From positions 1 through 64,000 of the forward strand of contig JAEXOR010000045.1 of NCBI GenBank assembly GCA_023439185.1: 64,000 nucleotides of DNA, read 5' to 3'. Under the pieces are notes generated by a model, which saw only the letters and a program-made list of their open reading frames with translations, searched no databases and was not told the DNA's origin. This document shows, in pieces, positions 1 to 8,800 of this stretch. The position numbers were made by a program, and so were the translations under genes. This stretch comes from Bacillota bacterium. GTDB taxonomy: Bacteria; Bacillota; Desulfotomaculia; Desulfotomaculales; Desulfallaceae. How positions within the stretch are numbered: the stretch's first letter is position 1; every line of letters begins with the position of its first letter.

Positions 1-1
1 C

Positions 2-139
2 CGTCTGCGACGGGTGATGCGCCTGCGGCGGAACCTGGGCGTCAACCTGCCGGGGGCCGCGATTATCGTGGATTTATTGGAGCGGATTGAAGAGCTTCAA
101 GATGAACTGGCCCGGCTGAAAGGCAGACAGACAAGGTGA
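2..139 (+). CDS. C-terminus of MerR/HspR- or CbpM-like chaperone regulator (partial)
   Basis: An open frame enters from the left edge and stops at TGA 137-139, giving the last 45 residues of a protein. The visible segment has the arginine-rich stretch RLRRVMRLRRNLGVNLPG, then a hydrophobic helix and a short charged coiled coil. This is typical of the C-terminal half of HspR-type MerR regulators and CbpM chaperone modulators, where an N-L-x-G-V-N-L-x-G motif precedes the dimerisation helix. Its position just upstream of clpB fits, because HspR represses clpB and dnaK in several bacteria (family knowledge). The N-terminal DNA-binding half lies outside the window, so HspR and CbpM cannot be separated. 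Confidence 0.7.
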   Translation, partial: RLRRVMRLRRNLGVNLPGAAIIVDLLERIEELQDELARLKGRQTR

Positions 140-149
140 TTCCCTGAAC

Positions 150-187
150 AAGGAGGTGGATACCCGGCCAGGGGCCGGGTTTAACAT
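150..187 (+). promoter_or_regulatory. clpB ribosome binding site separated from its ATG by a GC-rich hairpin
   Basis: A strong Shine-Dalgarno sequence (AAGGAGGTGG, 150-159) lies 28 nt before the clpB ATG, too far for normal initiation. The space between them holds a perfect 8-bp inverted repeat with a 3-nt loop (ACCCGGCC at 162-169, GGCCGGGT at 173-180). If the hairpin forms in the mRNA, the effective spacing drops to about 12 nt. Translation would then depend on RNA folding. Confidence 0.6.
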
Positions 188-2782
188 ATGGATATCAACC
201 GTTATACGCAAAAATCGCGGGAGGCTTTTTCCGCGGCCCAGCAGTTAGCTGCAGAAAGACATCACCAGGAAGTAACCGGCAAACACATGCTGGCGGCGCT
301 GCTGGCCCAGGAAGGGGGGATGGCGCCCCGCATTCTGGACCATGCCGGGGTGAACCCGGTTAACCTGACCGCGGCGGCGGAAGAACTGTTGCGCCGGATA
401 CCGTCGGTCACCGGCTACGAAGGCTCGCTGCGCATGGGCACCGGACTGGCCCGGGTACTGGGCCGCGCCGAAAAAGAAGCCAAGGGCATGAAGGACGACT
501 ATGTCAGTGTGGAGCACATTCTGCTGGCTCTGCTGGAAGACGGCGAACCGGAAACAATTGAGGTTTTGCGCCGGGCCGGCCTGACCAGGGACGCCCTGCT
601 GAATTCACTGCGTACGGTCCGGGGCAGCCAGCGGGTGACCGGTGAAAATCCCGAGGACACTTACGAAGCCCTGGAGCGTTATGGCCGTGACCTTACCAGG
701 CAGGCCGCCGACGCCAAACTGGACCCGGTGATCGGCCGGGATAACGAAATCCGCCGGGTAATGGAAATCCTGTCCCGGCGCACCAAGAATAACCCGGTGC
801 TCATCGGGGAGCCGGGGGTGGGCAAAACCGCCATCGTGGAAGGCCTGGCCCGGCGTATTGTGGCCGGCGACGTACCCGAAGGACTGAAAAACAAAAGATT
901 AATCGAACTGGACATGGGCGCCCTGGTGGCCGGCGCCAAGTACCGGGGCGAATTTGAGGAACGCCTGAAGGCCGTGCTGAAGGAAGTGCAGCAGTCCGAC
1001 GGCAAGATTATATTGTTTATCGACGAACTGCATACCGTGGTGGGGGCCGGGGCGGCGGAAGGGTCCGTTGACGCCGGCAACCTTTTAAAGCCCATGCTGG
1101 CCCGGGGGGAACTGCGCACCATCGGCGCCACCACCCTGGACGAATACCGCAAGCACGTGGAAAAGGACGCCGCCCTGGAACGGCGCTTTCAGCCGGTGGT
1201 GGTAAACCAGCCGTCGGTGGAGGACACCATCTCCATCCTCAGGGGCTTGAAGGAACGCTATGAAGTGCACCACGGGGTGCGCATCCAGGACAGCGCCCTA
1301 GTGGCGGCGGCGGTGCTTTCCGACCGTTATATCTCCGACCGGTTCCTGCCGGACAAGGCCATCGACCTGATGGACGAATCGGCGGCCCGGCTGCGCACTG
1401 AAATCGACAGCATGCCCGCGGCACTGGACGAAATCACCCGCCGCACGATGCAGCTGGAAATTGAAGAAGCGGCTTTAAGTAAGGAAAAAGACCAGGCTTC
1501 CCGGGACCGGCTGGAAAAGATCAAGCAGCAGCTGGCCGATCTGCGCGGTGAATCCGACGCCATGACCACCCAATGGCAGGTGGAAAAACAGGCCATTTCA
1601 CGGGTGCGCCAGTTGAAAAAGGAGATTGAGGAAACCCGCCAGGAAATTGAGCGGGCCGAGCGGGAATACGACTTGAACCGCCTGGCCGAGCTGAAATACG
1701 GCAAACTGAACGAACTGGAGCGCCGGCTGAAGGCCGAGGAAGAAATCCTGGCCGGCAAGCAGCAGCACGGGATGCTGTTGAAAGAAGAAGTGGACGAGGA
1801 AGACATCGCCCGGGTGGTGAGCCGGTGGACCGGCATCCCGGTGAGCAAGCTGATGGAAGGGGAACGGGAAAAGCTCATCCACATGGACGAGGAACTGCAC
1901 AAGCGGGTGGTGGGTCAGGACGAAGCGGTTAAGGCGGTGGCCGACGCCGTGTTGCGCGCCAGGGCCGGGATCAAGGATCCCAACCGGCCCATCGGCAGCT
2001 TTATCTTCCTGGGCCCCACCGGAGTGGGTAAGACCGAGCTGGCCCGGGCTTTGGCCCAGGCGCTGTTTGACGACGAGCGGAACATGACCCGGCTGGACAT
2101 GTCCGAATACATGGAAAAACACGCCGTGTCCCGGCTGGTGGGCGCGCCTCCCGGCTACGTGGGTTACGACGAGGGCGGCCAGCTTACCGAAGCGGTGCGG
2201 CGCAAGCCGTACTCGGTGCTCCTGCTGGACGAAATCGAAAAGGCCCACCCCGACGTGTTCAACATCCTGCTGCAGCTTCTGGACGACGGCCGGCTCACCG
2301 ACAGCCATGGCCGCACCGTCAACTTCCAGAACACCGTGGTGATCATGACCTCCAACCTGGGCAGTCACGAAATCCTGGCCCGGCAGGAGCGGGGCGGCAG
2401 CTTCGAGTCCATCAAGTCCGGCGTCCTGGGCATCCTGCGCCAGCATTTCCGGCCCGAGTTTTTAAACCGGGTGGACGAAATTGTGGTTTTCCACTCCTTG
2501 AACCAGGCCCAGGTGCGGGAAATCGCCGTGCTGCTGCTGGAGCGGCTGGCCAAACGGGTGGCATCCGGCACCGGCATCCGGGTGGAATGGGACGATTCTG
2601 CACTGAACTACCTGGCCAACCGGGGCTACGAACCCGCCTTCGGCGCCCGGCCGCTGAAACGGTTAATCCAGCAGGAGGCCGAGACGGCCATCAGCCGAAT
2701 GATCGTCAAGGGCGACATCGAAGCGGGAGCAACCATCACCCTGCGGGGCGGGGCGGACGGTCTGACGGTGGAGAAAAAATAG
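188..2782 (+). CDS. clpB: ATP-dependent disaggregase ClpB
   Basis: The 864-residue protein has the full ClpB layout and the usual family length. A Clp N-domain (about 1-145) is followed by AAA+ module 1 with Walker A GEPGVGKT at about residue 207 and Walker B in LFIDELHTVVGAG. A long middle coiled-coil domain (about 400-525) is the feature that separates ClpB from ClpA and ClpC. AAA+ module 2 has Walker A GPTGVGKT at about 609. ClpB is a cytosolic hexamer that threads aggregated proteins through its pore and works with DnaK (family knowledge). It sits 48 bp after an HspR/CbpM-like gene. The start follows an unusual hairpin-spaced ribosome binding site. Confidence 0.97.
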   Translation: MDINRYTQKSREAFSAAQQLAAERHHQEVTGKHMLAALLAQEGGMAPRILDHAGVNPVNLTAAAEELLRRIPSVTGYEGSLRMGTGLARVLGRAEKEAKGMKDDYVSVEHILLALLEDGEPETIEVLRRAGLTRDALLNSLRTVRGSQRVTGENPEDTYEALERYGRDLTRQAADAKLDPVIGRDNEIRRVMEILSRRTKNNPVLIGEPGVGKTAIVEGLARRIVAGDVPEGLKNKRLIELDMGALVAGAKYRGEFEERLKAVLKEVQQSDGKIILFIDELHTVVGAGAAEGSVDAGNLLKPMLARGELRTIGATTLDEYRKHVEKDAALERRFQPVVVNQPSVEDTISILRGLKERYEVHHGVRIQDSALVAAAVLSDRYISDRFLPDKAIDLMDESAARLRTEIDSMPAALDEITRRTMQLEIEEAALSKEKDQASRDRLEKIKQQLADLRGESDAMTTQWQVEKQAISRVRQLKKEIEETRQEIERAEREYDLNRLAELKYGKLNELERRLKAEEEILAGKQQHGMLLKEEVDEEDIARVVSRWTGIPVSKLMEGEREKLIHMDEELHKRVVGQDEAVKAVADAVLRARAGIKDPNRPIGSFIFLGPTGVGKTELARALAQALFDDERNMTRLDMSEYMEKHAVSRLVGAPPGYVGYDEGGQLTEAVRRKPYSVLLLDEIEKAHPDVFNILLQLLDDGRLTDSHGRTVNFQNTVVIMTSNLGSHEILARQERGGSFESIKSGVLGILRQHFRPEFLNRVDEIVVFHSLNQAQVREIAVLLLERLAKRVASGTGIRVEWDDSALNYLANRGYEPAFGARPLKRLIQQEAETAISRMIVKGDIEAGATITLRGGADGLTVEKK

Positions 2783-2797
2783 TTTCATGTAATGCAA

Positions 2798-2828
2798 AGG
2801 GGACACCGGGCAATATTCCGTGTCCCCT
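2798..2828 (+). terminator. Hairpin after clpB, possible terminator or REP-like unit
   Basis: A perfect 9-bp inverted repeat (AGGGGACAC at 2798-2806, GTGTCCCCT at 2820-2828) lies 15 bp after the clpB stop. No T-run follows. A second, weaker repeat (AGGGCG/CGCCCT, 2839-2861) comes next. The GGGGACA arms resemble those of the larger inverted repeat at 31629-31684. It may end clpB transcription or be a dispersed palindrome. Confidence 0.4.
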
Positions 2829-3082
2829 GAAAAATCGCAGGGCGCCCGTAAAGGACGCCCTAAATGTTCCACTAATTACATTGTAATGGCAATTTTTTTT
2901 CCATTAGGGAAAATTCGACATACTTCCCGAAGGAAAATAACGGGTAGTTGTCGAAAAAAGCTCACCGGACAGTATAAATAATATATTTCCTGATGTAAAT
3001 TGCCGGATAATAATCGGGGCGTGGGAAGCGAAATAACGCGCCTTTTTATTTGTATTCTGTCTATTGCCGGGGAAGTGATCAA

Positions 3083-4945
3083 ATGAGCGCCGAAGAGCAA
3101 AAAAAGGAACCTTTGTGTGAAGAACTGGAACGTCTGCGCAGGCAAAACGCCGAACTCTTGTTTTACAAGCATGTGCTTGAACAACATCCCGTTGGCACGG
3201 TTGTTTATGATCACGAGGGAAAAGTGGTTTACAGAAACCAGGCCACAAAAACCGTCGACGGTTACGGAGTCAAGGAACTGATCGGCCTGAGCAGGGAGGC
3301 GTACCTGCAACTGCTTCGGATTCAGCCCGATGCCGGGTCCACAAAAAACTTTTTTGCCGGCGGTGATACGGATAAGGTTTGCCGACTTATCGAAACCACC
3401 ATCAAAACAAAAGATGATAGCGTCAAGAATGTGCTGTTGACCGGTAATTATATTTTCGATCAGGAGGACCTCCTTGGAGCTTGTGAATGTACTCTGGATA
3501 TTTCCGGGTGCGTCCGTATTGAACAAGAAATGGCCAACCGGCTGCAGTTCAGCCAGCAGTTGATTGACACCATTCCCAGCCCTGTTTACTATAAAGATGT
3601 CACCGGATTGTATATGGGCTGCAACGTGGCCTTTGAAGAGCAATTGGGTCAGACCAGGGAGGCAATCACCGGCAGGACCGAGCGCGATATCTTTCCGGGG
3701 GCGACGGGCGACAGAGCTTTTGAAATGGATCGGCAGCTTTTTGAAAACCCCGGTACCCAGGCCTACGAAACCACTTTCAGGCATGCCGACGGCTCTTTGC
3801 GCAACGCTATCGTTCACAAAGCCGTATATTATAACCGTGACGGCGCGGTGGCCGGCTTGGTCGGCGTGATTACGGATATAACCGAACGCAAAAAAACGGA
3901 AAAAGAACTTCGGGTATCCAACGAGAGTTTTACCAGTATCTTTGACGCCGGCCCCATGCCGATAGCCATCATGTCGATGGACGGCAGGCTGTTGACTGTT
4001 AACGCCGGTTTTATAGCCGCCATCGGTTATACCGCCCGGGAAATTATCGGCAAAACAGTGGAAGAATTGAAGCTGACGGATAACAGGGCGGACGCTATGG
4101 ACATCATTAATGAAGTGGCTGCCAAAGGAACGGTTAAAAACAGGGAAATAAAATTTCGCGGCAAAAACGGCGAAACAAGAGTCGGTTTGTTGTCGTCAAA
4201 ATTAATCGAACTGGATGGCGAACAACGTATTTTGGCCGCCTTTTTGGATTATACCGACCGGAAGCGCATGGAAGAGGATATGGCCCGGCTGGACCGGATG
4301 AGCTTAATCGGCCAGATAGCCGCCGGCATCGGCCACGAAGTGAGAAACCCCATCACCTCTGTCAGGGGATTTATGCAATTGCTGGAAAACAAGGAGGAAT
4401 GTCAACGGTTTGTGGATTATTTCAGGATCTGTATCAATGAACTGGACAGGGCCAACGCCATTATCACCGATTTTCTGTCGCTGGCCAGGGTCAAGCCGGT
4501 TGGTTTCATCAAGCATAATATCAACGGGGTGCTTAAAGACATTTTACCGCTAATCCGGGCTGACGCCGCTGTTTCAGACAAACATATAGTCGCTGAATTA
4601 AAAGAAATCCCTGATATTTCCCTGAACGAAAAAGATATCCACCAACTGGTGATCAATTTGGTCCGCAACGGGGTGGAGGCCATGACCGGAAAAGGCAACG
4701 TGACTATCAGGACCTATCTGGAGAAAGACAGGGTGGTTTTGGCCGTGCGGGACGAAGGGCCGGGAATTGATCCGGAGGTGATGCGCAAACTGGGTACACC
4801 TTTTTTCACCACCAAAGACACAGGTACCGGTCTTGGACTGGCAGTATGCTACAGCATAGCCCAGCGGCACGGTGCGGACATCGATGTTGAATCAACACCC
4901 GACGGAACTACGTTTATGGTGCGGTTTTTAACGGACGGGGCATAA
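3083..4945 (+). CDS. Cytosolic multi-PAS sensor histidine kinase
   Basis: The 620-residue protein has no membrane segment. A short coiled coil is followed by three PAS domains (about 25-140, 150-275 and 285-395), a HisKA domain with the phosphorylated His at residue 418 in GHEVRNP, and a HATPase_c domain with NGVEAM, DEGPGI and GTGLGLA as the N, G1 and G2 boxes. The layout resembles orphan sporulation-type kinases of Bacilli and Clostridia. No response regulator is adjacent, so the partner is unknown. I chose ATG 3083, preceded by GGGGAAGTG, over the in-frame ATG 3050, which has no ribosome binding site. Confidence 0.88.
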   Translation: MSAEEQKKEPLCEELERLRRQNAELLFYKHVLEQHPVGTVVYDHEGKVVYRNQATKTVDGYGVKELIGLSREAYLQLLRIQPDAGSTKNFFAGGDTDKVCRLIETTIKTKDDSVKNVLLTGNYIFDQEDLLGACECTLDISGCVRIEQEMANRLQFSQQLIDTIPSPVYYKDVTGLYMGCNVAFEEQLGQTREAITGRTERDIFPGATGDRAFEMDRQLFENPGTQAYETTFRHADGSLRNAIVHKAVYYNRDGAVAGLVGVITDITERKKTEKELRVSNESFTSIFDAGPMPIAIMSMDGRLLTVNAGFIAAIGYTAREIIGKTVEELKLTDNRADAMDIINEVAAKGTVKNREIKFRGKNGETRVGLLSSKLIELDGEQRILAAFLDYTDRKRMEEDMARLDRMSLIGQIAAGIGHEVRNPITSVRGFMQLLENKEECQRFVDYFRICINELDRANAIITDFLSLARVKPVGFIKHNINGVLKDILPLIRADAAVSDKHIVAELKEIPDISLNEKDIHQLVINLVRNGVEAMTGKGNVTIRTYLEKDRVVLAVRDEGPGIDPEVMRKLGTPFFTTKDTGTGLGLAVCYSIAQRHGADIDVESTPDGTTFMVRFLTDGA

Positions 4946-4990
4946 ATCACCAACAATGCAGGCATTATTAAATCAGGATGTGATGATGGA

Positions 4991-5284
4991 ATGAAAAAAA
5001 CAGTGGTATTAAATAAAATAAACTTACCGGGCGTGTTTTTCCGTACTGTTCTGCCGCTGGTAATCAGCGGCGTCGCAGTGGGTTTGCTGTTGGGCATGTA
5101 TGCGGCCAAGGGTGACGCCGCCGGCTTGAACAGGCTTGTCACAATGCTGAAAATCGGCCTGGCGGTTGGTCTTCAGGGTTTGGTCCTATCGATATTGATT
5201 ACCTTGTTGGCAGGTATCTATAATATGATTATCGGACTTACCGGAGGGATCAGGCTGACAAGCGACGATACCGATAACCGTTAG
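4991..5284 (+). CDS. Small membrane protein, DUF3566-like
   Basis: This 97-residue protein has two clear hydrophobic segments (about 13-36 and 50-78) and a polar C-terminal tail. The motif IYNMIIGLTGGI after the second helix resembles the YN...GGI ending of small DUF3566-type membrane proteins; that link is from memory and weak. It starts 45 bp after the histidine kinase on the same strand, so co-transcription and a membrane-partner role are possible but not shown. The function is unknown. Confidence 0.65.
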   Translation: MKKTVVLNKINLPGVFFRTVLPLVISGVAVGLLLGMYAAKGDAAGLNRLVTMLKIGLAVGLQGLVLSILITLLAGIYNMIIGLTGGIRLTSDDTDNR

Positions 5285-5292
5285 ATTTTAGT

Positions 5293-5472
5293 CTATCTGT
5301 GACAGCTACCCTTACCGTTGGCGTCTTCGCCCCATTCGTCGGTCATTTGCCGTTTGCTGACGAACTCGTCACAGGGTCTGCTGTTGGTTGCCACTGGTTT
5401 GCGCGTTTTTTCACACACTGCGGCTTCAATTTGTTTCCACTGCTTGAAATGAAGACAATCTTTGCAAAGCAA
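5293..5472 (-). CDS. Small cysteine-rich, probably zinc-binding protein (59 aa)
   Basis: An open frame on the minus strand encodes 59 residues starting MLCKDCLHFKQWKQIEAAVC and ending GSCHR. Cysteines fall at 3, 6, 20, 34 and 57. The CxxCxH start with two further spaced cysteines is the layout of small treble-clef or zinc-ribbon proteins that are common in Clostridia. The start is TTG (5470-5472), with GGAGTAGGTG 6-16 nt upstream; no ATG is available in frame. The gene fills most of the otherwise empty 317-bp gap between convergent neighbours. The function is unknown. The main doubt is its short length and TTG start. Confidence 0.65.
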   Translation of the reverse strand: MLCKDCLHFKQWKQIEAAVCEKTRKPVATNSRPCDEFVSKRQMTDEWGEDANGKGSCHR

Positions 5473-5601
5473 TGATCACACCTACTCCCATTTTGCATGA
5501 TTATCTCTTTCTAAGTGATTAATCCTTATACATTATAAACAATTACAGCCATCAATTCCAGTAAAAGTTTTGAAAACATGCAGTATACATGCAAAACAAA
5601 A

Positions 5602-6519
5602 CTAGCCCCTTTTCTGCAGCAGCACCCCGACGACAATCAAAACCCCACCCAGTACCTGGCTTCCGTCCAGGGTTTCCTGCAGCAGCCAAATGCCCAGCAG
5701 GGCGGTGGAAACCGGTTCAAAAGTGCTGATGATGGCGGACCGGGAGGCGCCGATCCGCTTGATCCCCCTGAAAAAAGTGATCACCGGAACGACAGTGCAT
5801 ACCATGGCTAAAAATACAATCATCTCCCATGCTTTTACGCTGACGGCGAGATTTAAACCGCCCCCGCCCACCCCCAGAATCACAAACAGGAAGGCGGTAA
5901 ACCCGGTGACATAACCAGAATAAAGTACCACCGGGATGTTTGAAATGAGGCGCGTGCTGCCCACCAGGTATACCGCGTTGATTACCGCGGCGGTGAGGGC
6001 AAGCAATACACCCCGCATATCCACGCCGTTTTCCGGCTGCCCCAGTATAATTACGCAGCCGGCCATGGTCAGACCCAGCGCCAGCAATTTGCGCCAGGTA
6101 ATCTGTTCTTTTAAAAAGAAATAAGCCAACAAGGTTACTACGGAGGGGTATACATATAATAGCAGGATGGCTGTGGCAGCCGGTATATACTTGAAGGCAT
6201 AGAAAAGACTCAGTACGGACAGGGCGTGACCGCCCATGGCCAGCGCCGCTACCGCGGGCACCAGGCGCCGCTCCAGTTTCCAGGGCTGCCGGTAAAATAT
6301 AAGCCATAACCAGATGGCCAGCGCCGCAATGACGTAGCGCATGGCCAGGGTTGTGATTACGCCGGCCCCTTCCCGGTAGGCAATCTTAGCCGCTATGGCC
6401 TCGGTGCTGAGACAAATGGTAGCGGTTAATACCAGGACTAAACCTGCGGTTTCGGAGTTTAGCACAGAATTTTGAACCTTGCTTTTTTCCGCTTGCTGCA
6501 ATATAATCACCGACAACAA
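5602..6519 (-). CDS. EamA/DMT-family transporter
   Basis: The protein has up to 305 residues and ten predicted membrane helices arranged as two EamA repeats of about 140 residues. The repeat signatures STEAIAAKIAYREG and GASRSAIISTFEPVSTALLG are both present, the second being the typical second-repeat motif. Members export amino acids, nucleotide metabolites or other small molecules; the substrate cannot be read from sequence. The outermost start is a TTG at 6519 without a ribosome binding site. A GTG at 6465, preceded by AAGG, is a credible alternative that would remove 18 residues. It is convergent with the small cysteine-rich gene. Confidence 0.88.
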   Translation of the reverse strand: MLSVIILQQAEKSKVQNSVLNSETAGLVLVLTATICLSTEAIAAKIAYREGAGVITTLAMRYVIAALAIWLWLIFYRQPWKLERRLVPAVAALAMGGHALSVLSLFYAFKYIPAATAILLLYVYPSVVTLLAYFFLKEQITWRKLLALGLTMAGCVIILGQPENGVDMRGVLLALTAAVINAVYLVGSTRLISNIPVVLYSGYVTGFTAFLFVILGVGGGGLNLAVSVKAWEMIVFLAMVCTVVPVITFFRGIKRIGASRSAIISTFEPVSTALLGIWLLQETLDGSQVLGGVLIVVGVLLQKRG

Positions 6520-6573
6520 TTATATCACGTATGAATAAGATGTTTACTAAAGTTTAAAGGAGGTCTTGAAAAG

Positions 6574-6924
6574 ATGAAAAGCTTTTCATCCGAACAAAAC
6601 CAAATGGGCAGTATCAAGTACAATGAGGATGTATTGAAAACAATGGTGGGAATGGCCCTGCAGGAGCTGGAAGGCGTTGCCGGTTTTGAAGGGAAAGGAG
6701 CTGTCGGAATCCTGGGCCGGAAAAATTTTTCCCATATCAACAAAATGTCCGTGGAGGACAATAAACTGATTTTGGATTTGTCCCTGGTGGTTTCCTATGG
6801 CCTGGATTTAAGGGCCAAAGCCCGGGAAGCGCAACAAAAAATAAGCGCGGCCATTGAGAGTATGACAGACCTGCGCATTGGCGCGGTTAACGTGACGGTG
6901 GCCAACCTGGAGTTTAGCGAATAG
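6574..6924 (+). CDS. Asp23/Gls24 family envelope-stress protein
   Basis: This 116-residue protein matches the Asp23/Gls24 fold in length and motifs: GSIKYNEDVLKTMVGMALQELEGVAGF near the N-terminus is the signature region, followed by LSLVVSYGLDLRAKAREAQQKI. Family members are cytosolic proteins that can attach to the membrane and are linked to alkaline-shock and cell-envelope stress (family knowledge). AAAGGAGG 10 nt before the ATG gives a strong start. It is divergent from the DMT transporter and convergent with the secreted glycosidase gene, so it is probably monocistronic. Confidence 0.9.
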   Translation: MKSFSSEQNQMGSIKYNEDVLKTMVGMALQELEGVAGFEGKGAVGILGRKNFSHINKMSVEDNKLILDLSLVVSYGLDLRAKAREAQQKISAAIESMTDLRIGAVNVTVANLEFSE

Positions 6925-6925
6925 A

Positions 6926-7972
6926 TTAAGGCATTACCACTATATTGGTGGGAACGGAGCGTTCCCGGCCGTCGGAAGGCCGGTTCAATATTTTATCCTG
7001 GTATACAAAGGAGCTTGAACCGCCGCCGTCCAGGTTGTAAGCCTCAACAACACCGAACTCAATCAGCTTGATTTGCAGGTCCTCCAGGGTCACCCCGCTG
7101 CTCCAGTCGGCTTGGCGTCCGTCCACCACGATGAGGATCAAATCGTCATTGCCGTATTCACCAATGATCGTGCGCGGCTGTTTTTGGTGCCGCCATTGTT
7201 CGGGTATGGGCAGGGGTTTGCGGTTTTTAATCAATGTCGGAACGAAAGTGACGCCGGCCACGGGTTTATGTTTAAGCAGACTTTTTTCGTCAAAGAAAAT
7301 ACCGCCCAGCAATTCCCCGTCACCGTCCACGCCGGCAAAGAATAAATCCTTGTAGGAGGGCTGGAACTCGCCGATTATTTTCCCGTCTACAATGGTGTTG
7401 CCCATGGGCAGGACGTAGGTTTTCCCTGCCTGGGTTACATTGTAAAACCCGCCGCCGTTGATCCCCAACAGCGCGCCGGTTCGTTTTACCGCAGCGCTGG
7501 TGGTCTCGCTTTCACCAAGTTTGTCTTTGCCCAGCACAACCCTGAAGGCGGTGGGGTCGTGCAGCTTTATTTTGGCGATATAGCCCCGGTAGCCAATCCC
7601 CTGTAAAGGGAATATTTTTACATCCACCCGCCGGGAATTATGTTGGTAAATGGGCTGACCCAGCCGGTCAAGGATAATCTTATCGTAAGCTTCGTCGGAC
7701 AGTTTCTGCTGCGCGCCGCTTTTTTCCGCCAGTTCGGCAAGGATGCGATCCTGCTCCCGGTACAATTTTTGTTGCTGCTCGGCGGTTTCCCGGATGAATC
7801 CGATGCTGCTCTGGAGGATCACTGTCTCTTCCTGTACCGCCTGCATGGTGGGATCAAGTTTTTCCAGGGGTACGGAAAGCGAACCGCTGTTGCCCAAAGC
7901 GTAATAAGCCCCGGCCAGCATCCCGATCAAGGGAGCCAGCAGCGTGATCATAAAGATACTAATAATCTTCAT
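6926..7972 (-). CDS. Secreted phosphodiester glycosidase-like protein (NAGPA/DUF2233 domain)
   Basis: The 348-residue protein has an N-terminal membrane anchor or signal sequence (about 4-26), a coiled-coil spacer to about 90, and a NAGPA/DUF2233 catalytic domain. Seen motifs are LGINGGGFYN, ILIVVDGRQADWSSGVTLEDL and the C-terminal YNLDGGGSSSFVY, all hallmarks of the phosphodiester glycosidase fold. Known relatives cleave GlcNAc phosphodiesters or act in exopolysaccharide metabolism and sporulation. The domain should face the outside of the membrane. The start overlaps the 3' end of the upstream coiled-coil membrane gene by 14 bp, so the two form an operon and may work together. Confidence 0.88.
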   Translation of the reverse strand: MKIISIFMITLLAPLIGMLAGAYYALGNSGSLSVPLEKLDPTMQAVQEETVILQSSIGFIRETAEQQQKLYREQDRILAELAEKSGAQQKLSDEAYDKIILDRLGQPIYQHNSRRVDVKIFPLQGIGYRGYIAKIKLHDPTAFRVVLGKDKLGESETTSAAVKRTGALLGINGGGFYNVTQAGKTYVLPMGNTIVDGKIIGEFQPSYKDLFFAGVDGDGELLGGIFFDEKSLLKHKPVAGVTFVPTLIKNRKPLPIPEQWRHQKQPRTIIGEYGNDDLILIVVDGRQADWSSGVTLEDLQIKLIEFGVVEAYNLDGGGSSSFVYQDKILNRPSDGRERSVPTNIVVMP

Positions 7973-8351
7973 TGCCGCTCTCCATCATGATGTTAAGACT
8001 TCGCTCCAACTTTTTAAGCTGTTCGTCCAGCAGCGTAATGCGTTCGTTAACCGCCTCGCCGGCCGAACCGGCATTGGAAATGGTTTCATCGGTTTGAGCC
8101 AGCGCTTCCCGGACGGCAATCAGTTCTTGGTGCAGGGATTGAATATTCTCTTCCAGCATTTTTACATTCATGGCGTTGGTTTCCTGAATTATCCGCATTG
8201 AACGCTGCGCATAATCCCTGGCGTACCAGAAGCCCCCGAAAGTCAAGCCCGCCCATAAAATGAGCATGGCGATGACACCAAATATTCCCGATCCGGGACG
8301 TGTTTGTTTGCGTCTTTCCTTTCTTGATGCGGGTTCGGTTATTTCGTTCAT
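7959..8351 (-). CDS. Single-pass membrane coiled-coil protein
   Basis: The 130-residue protein has a basic N-terminus (RKERRKQTR), one membrane helix (about 25-46) and then about 75 residues of heptad-like coiled coil that ends acidic. The topology suggests an extracytoplasmic coiled coil. GGGAGGG lies 8 nt before the ATG. The stop overlaps the start of the phosphodiester glycosidase gene, whose own N-terminus is also helix plus coiled coil, so a physical partnership is plausible. No family was recognised. Confidence 0.75.
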   Translation of the reverse strand: MNEITEPASRKERRKQTRPGSGIFGVIAMLILWAGLTFGGFWYARDYAQRSMRIIQETNAMNVKMLEENIQSLHQELIAVREALAQTDETISNAGSAGEAVNERITLLDEQLKKLERSLNIMMESGNEDY

Positions 8352-8602
8352 TATCTATCCCTCCCGGTGTTTGCTGCATTATTCCAGCGGTTAATCCGTA
8401 AAAAATAATCAGGTCCTTTGCTGTATCACCAAGGACCATGATGGTGTTTTTAGACTAAATTTGCATTTATGTAAAATAAATTCTCCGCCGGGATTAAATA
8501 TCCCTGCCAAAAAGCTCAAAAGAAGAGATGAAAATGCGAAAATTGTATAATCGTGGTGTGTCTGTCACAAAAAATTTTGTTTAAAAAAAGGATTTATTAA
8601 CC

Positions 8603-8764
8603 GACCGCCGAAATACAATGATTGTAAAGGATGGCAAGAAGCCCTCCACATGCTGCCGGTAACGGCGGCAGCGCTATCACCACGGACGGAATGATAAAAA
8701 AATACCGGAAGAGATCATGAAGATCCGGCTCCATTGAATAGGGGGGCGCCTGCGGTCTTTTTTT
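8603..8764 (+). promoter_or_regulatory. Structured 5' leader ending in a T-run, candidate metal-sensing element
   Basis: This sits within the roughly 450-bp gap before the Ni/Co transport operon. GACCGC (8603-8608) is complementary to GCGGTC (8752-8757), which is followed by seven Ts. Inside are a 7-bp hairpin (GCTGCCG/CGGCAGC, 8652-8672) and a CCGGA/TCCGG hairpin (8705-8728). The layout is that of a riboswitch or attenuator. It does not match the cobalamin box or my memory of the NiCo (czcD) aptamer, so the ligand is open. A TATAAT at 8546-8551 could be the -10 box. Confidence 0.4.
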
Positions 8765-8800
8765 ATGCCCGTTATTTTTATGAAACAGGAGGAAGAGGAT

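Noticed and set aside
679..2446. Several long open frames antisense to clpB (up to 282 codons)
   Set aside because: They follow the wobble bias of the high-GC clpB gene, have low-complexity composition and no ribosome binding sites; they are shadows.
8603..8764. Cobalamin or NiCo riboswitch call for the Ni/Co operon leader
   Set aside because: No cobalamin box and no convincing match to the NiCo aptamer core; kept only as an unassigned structured leader.
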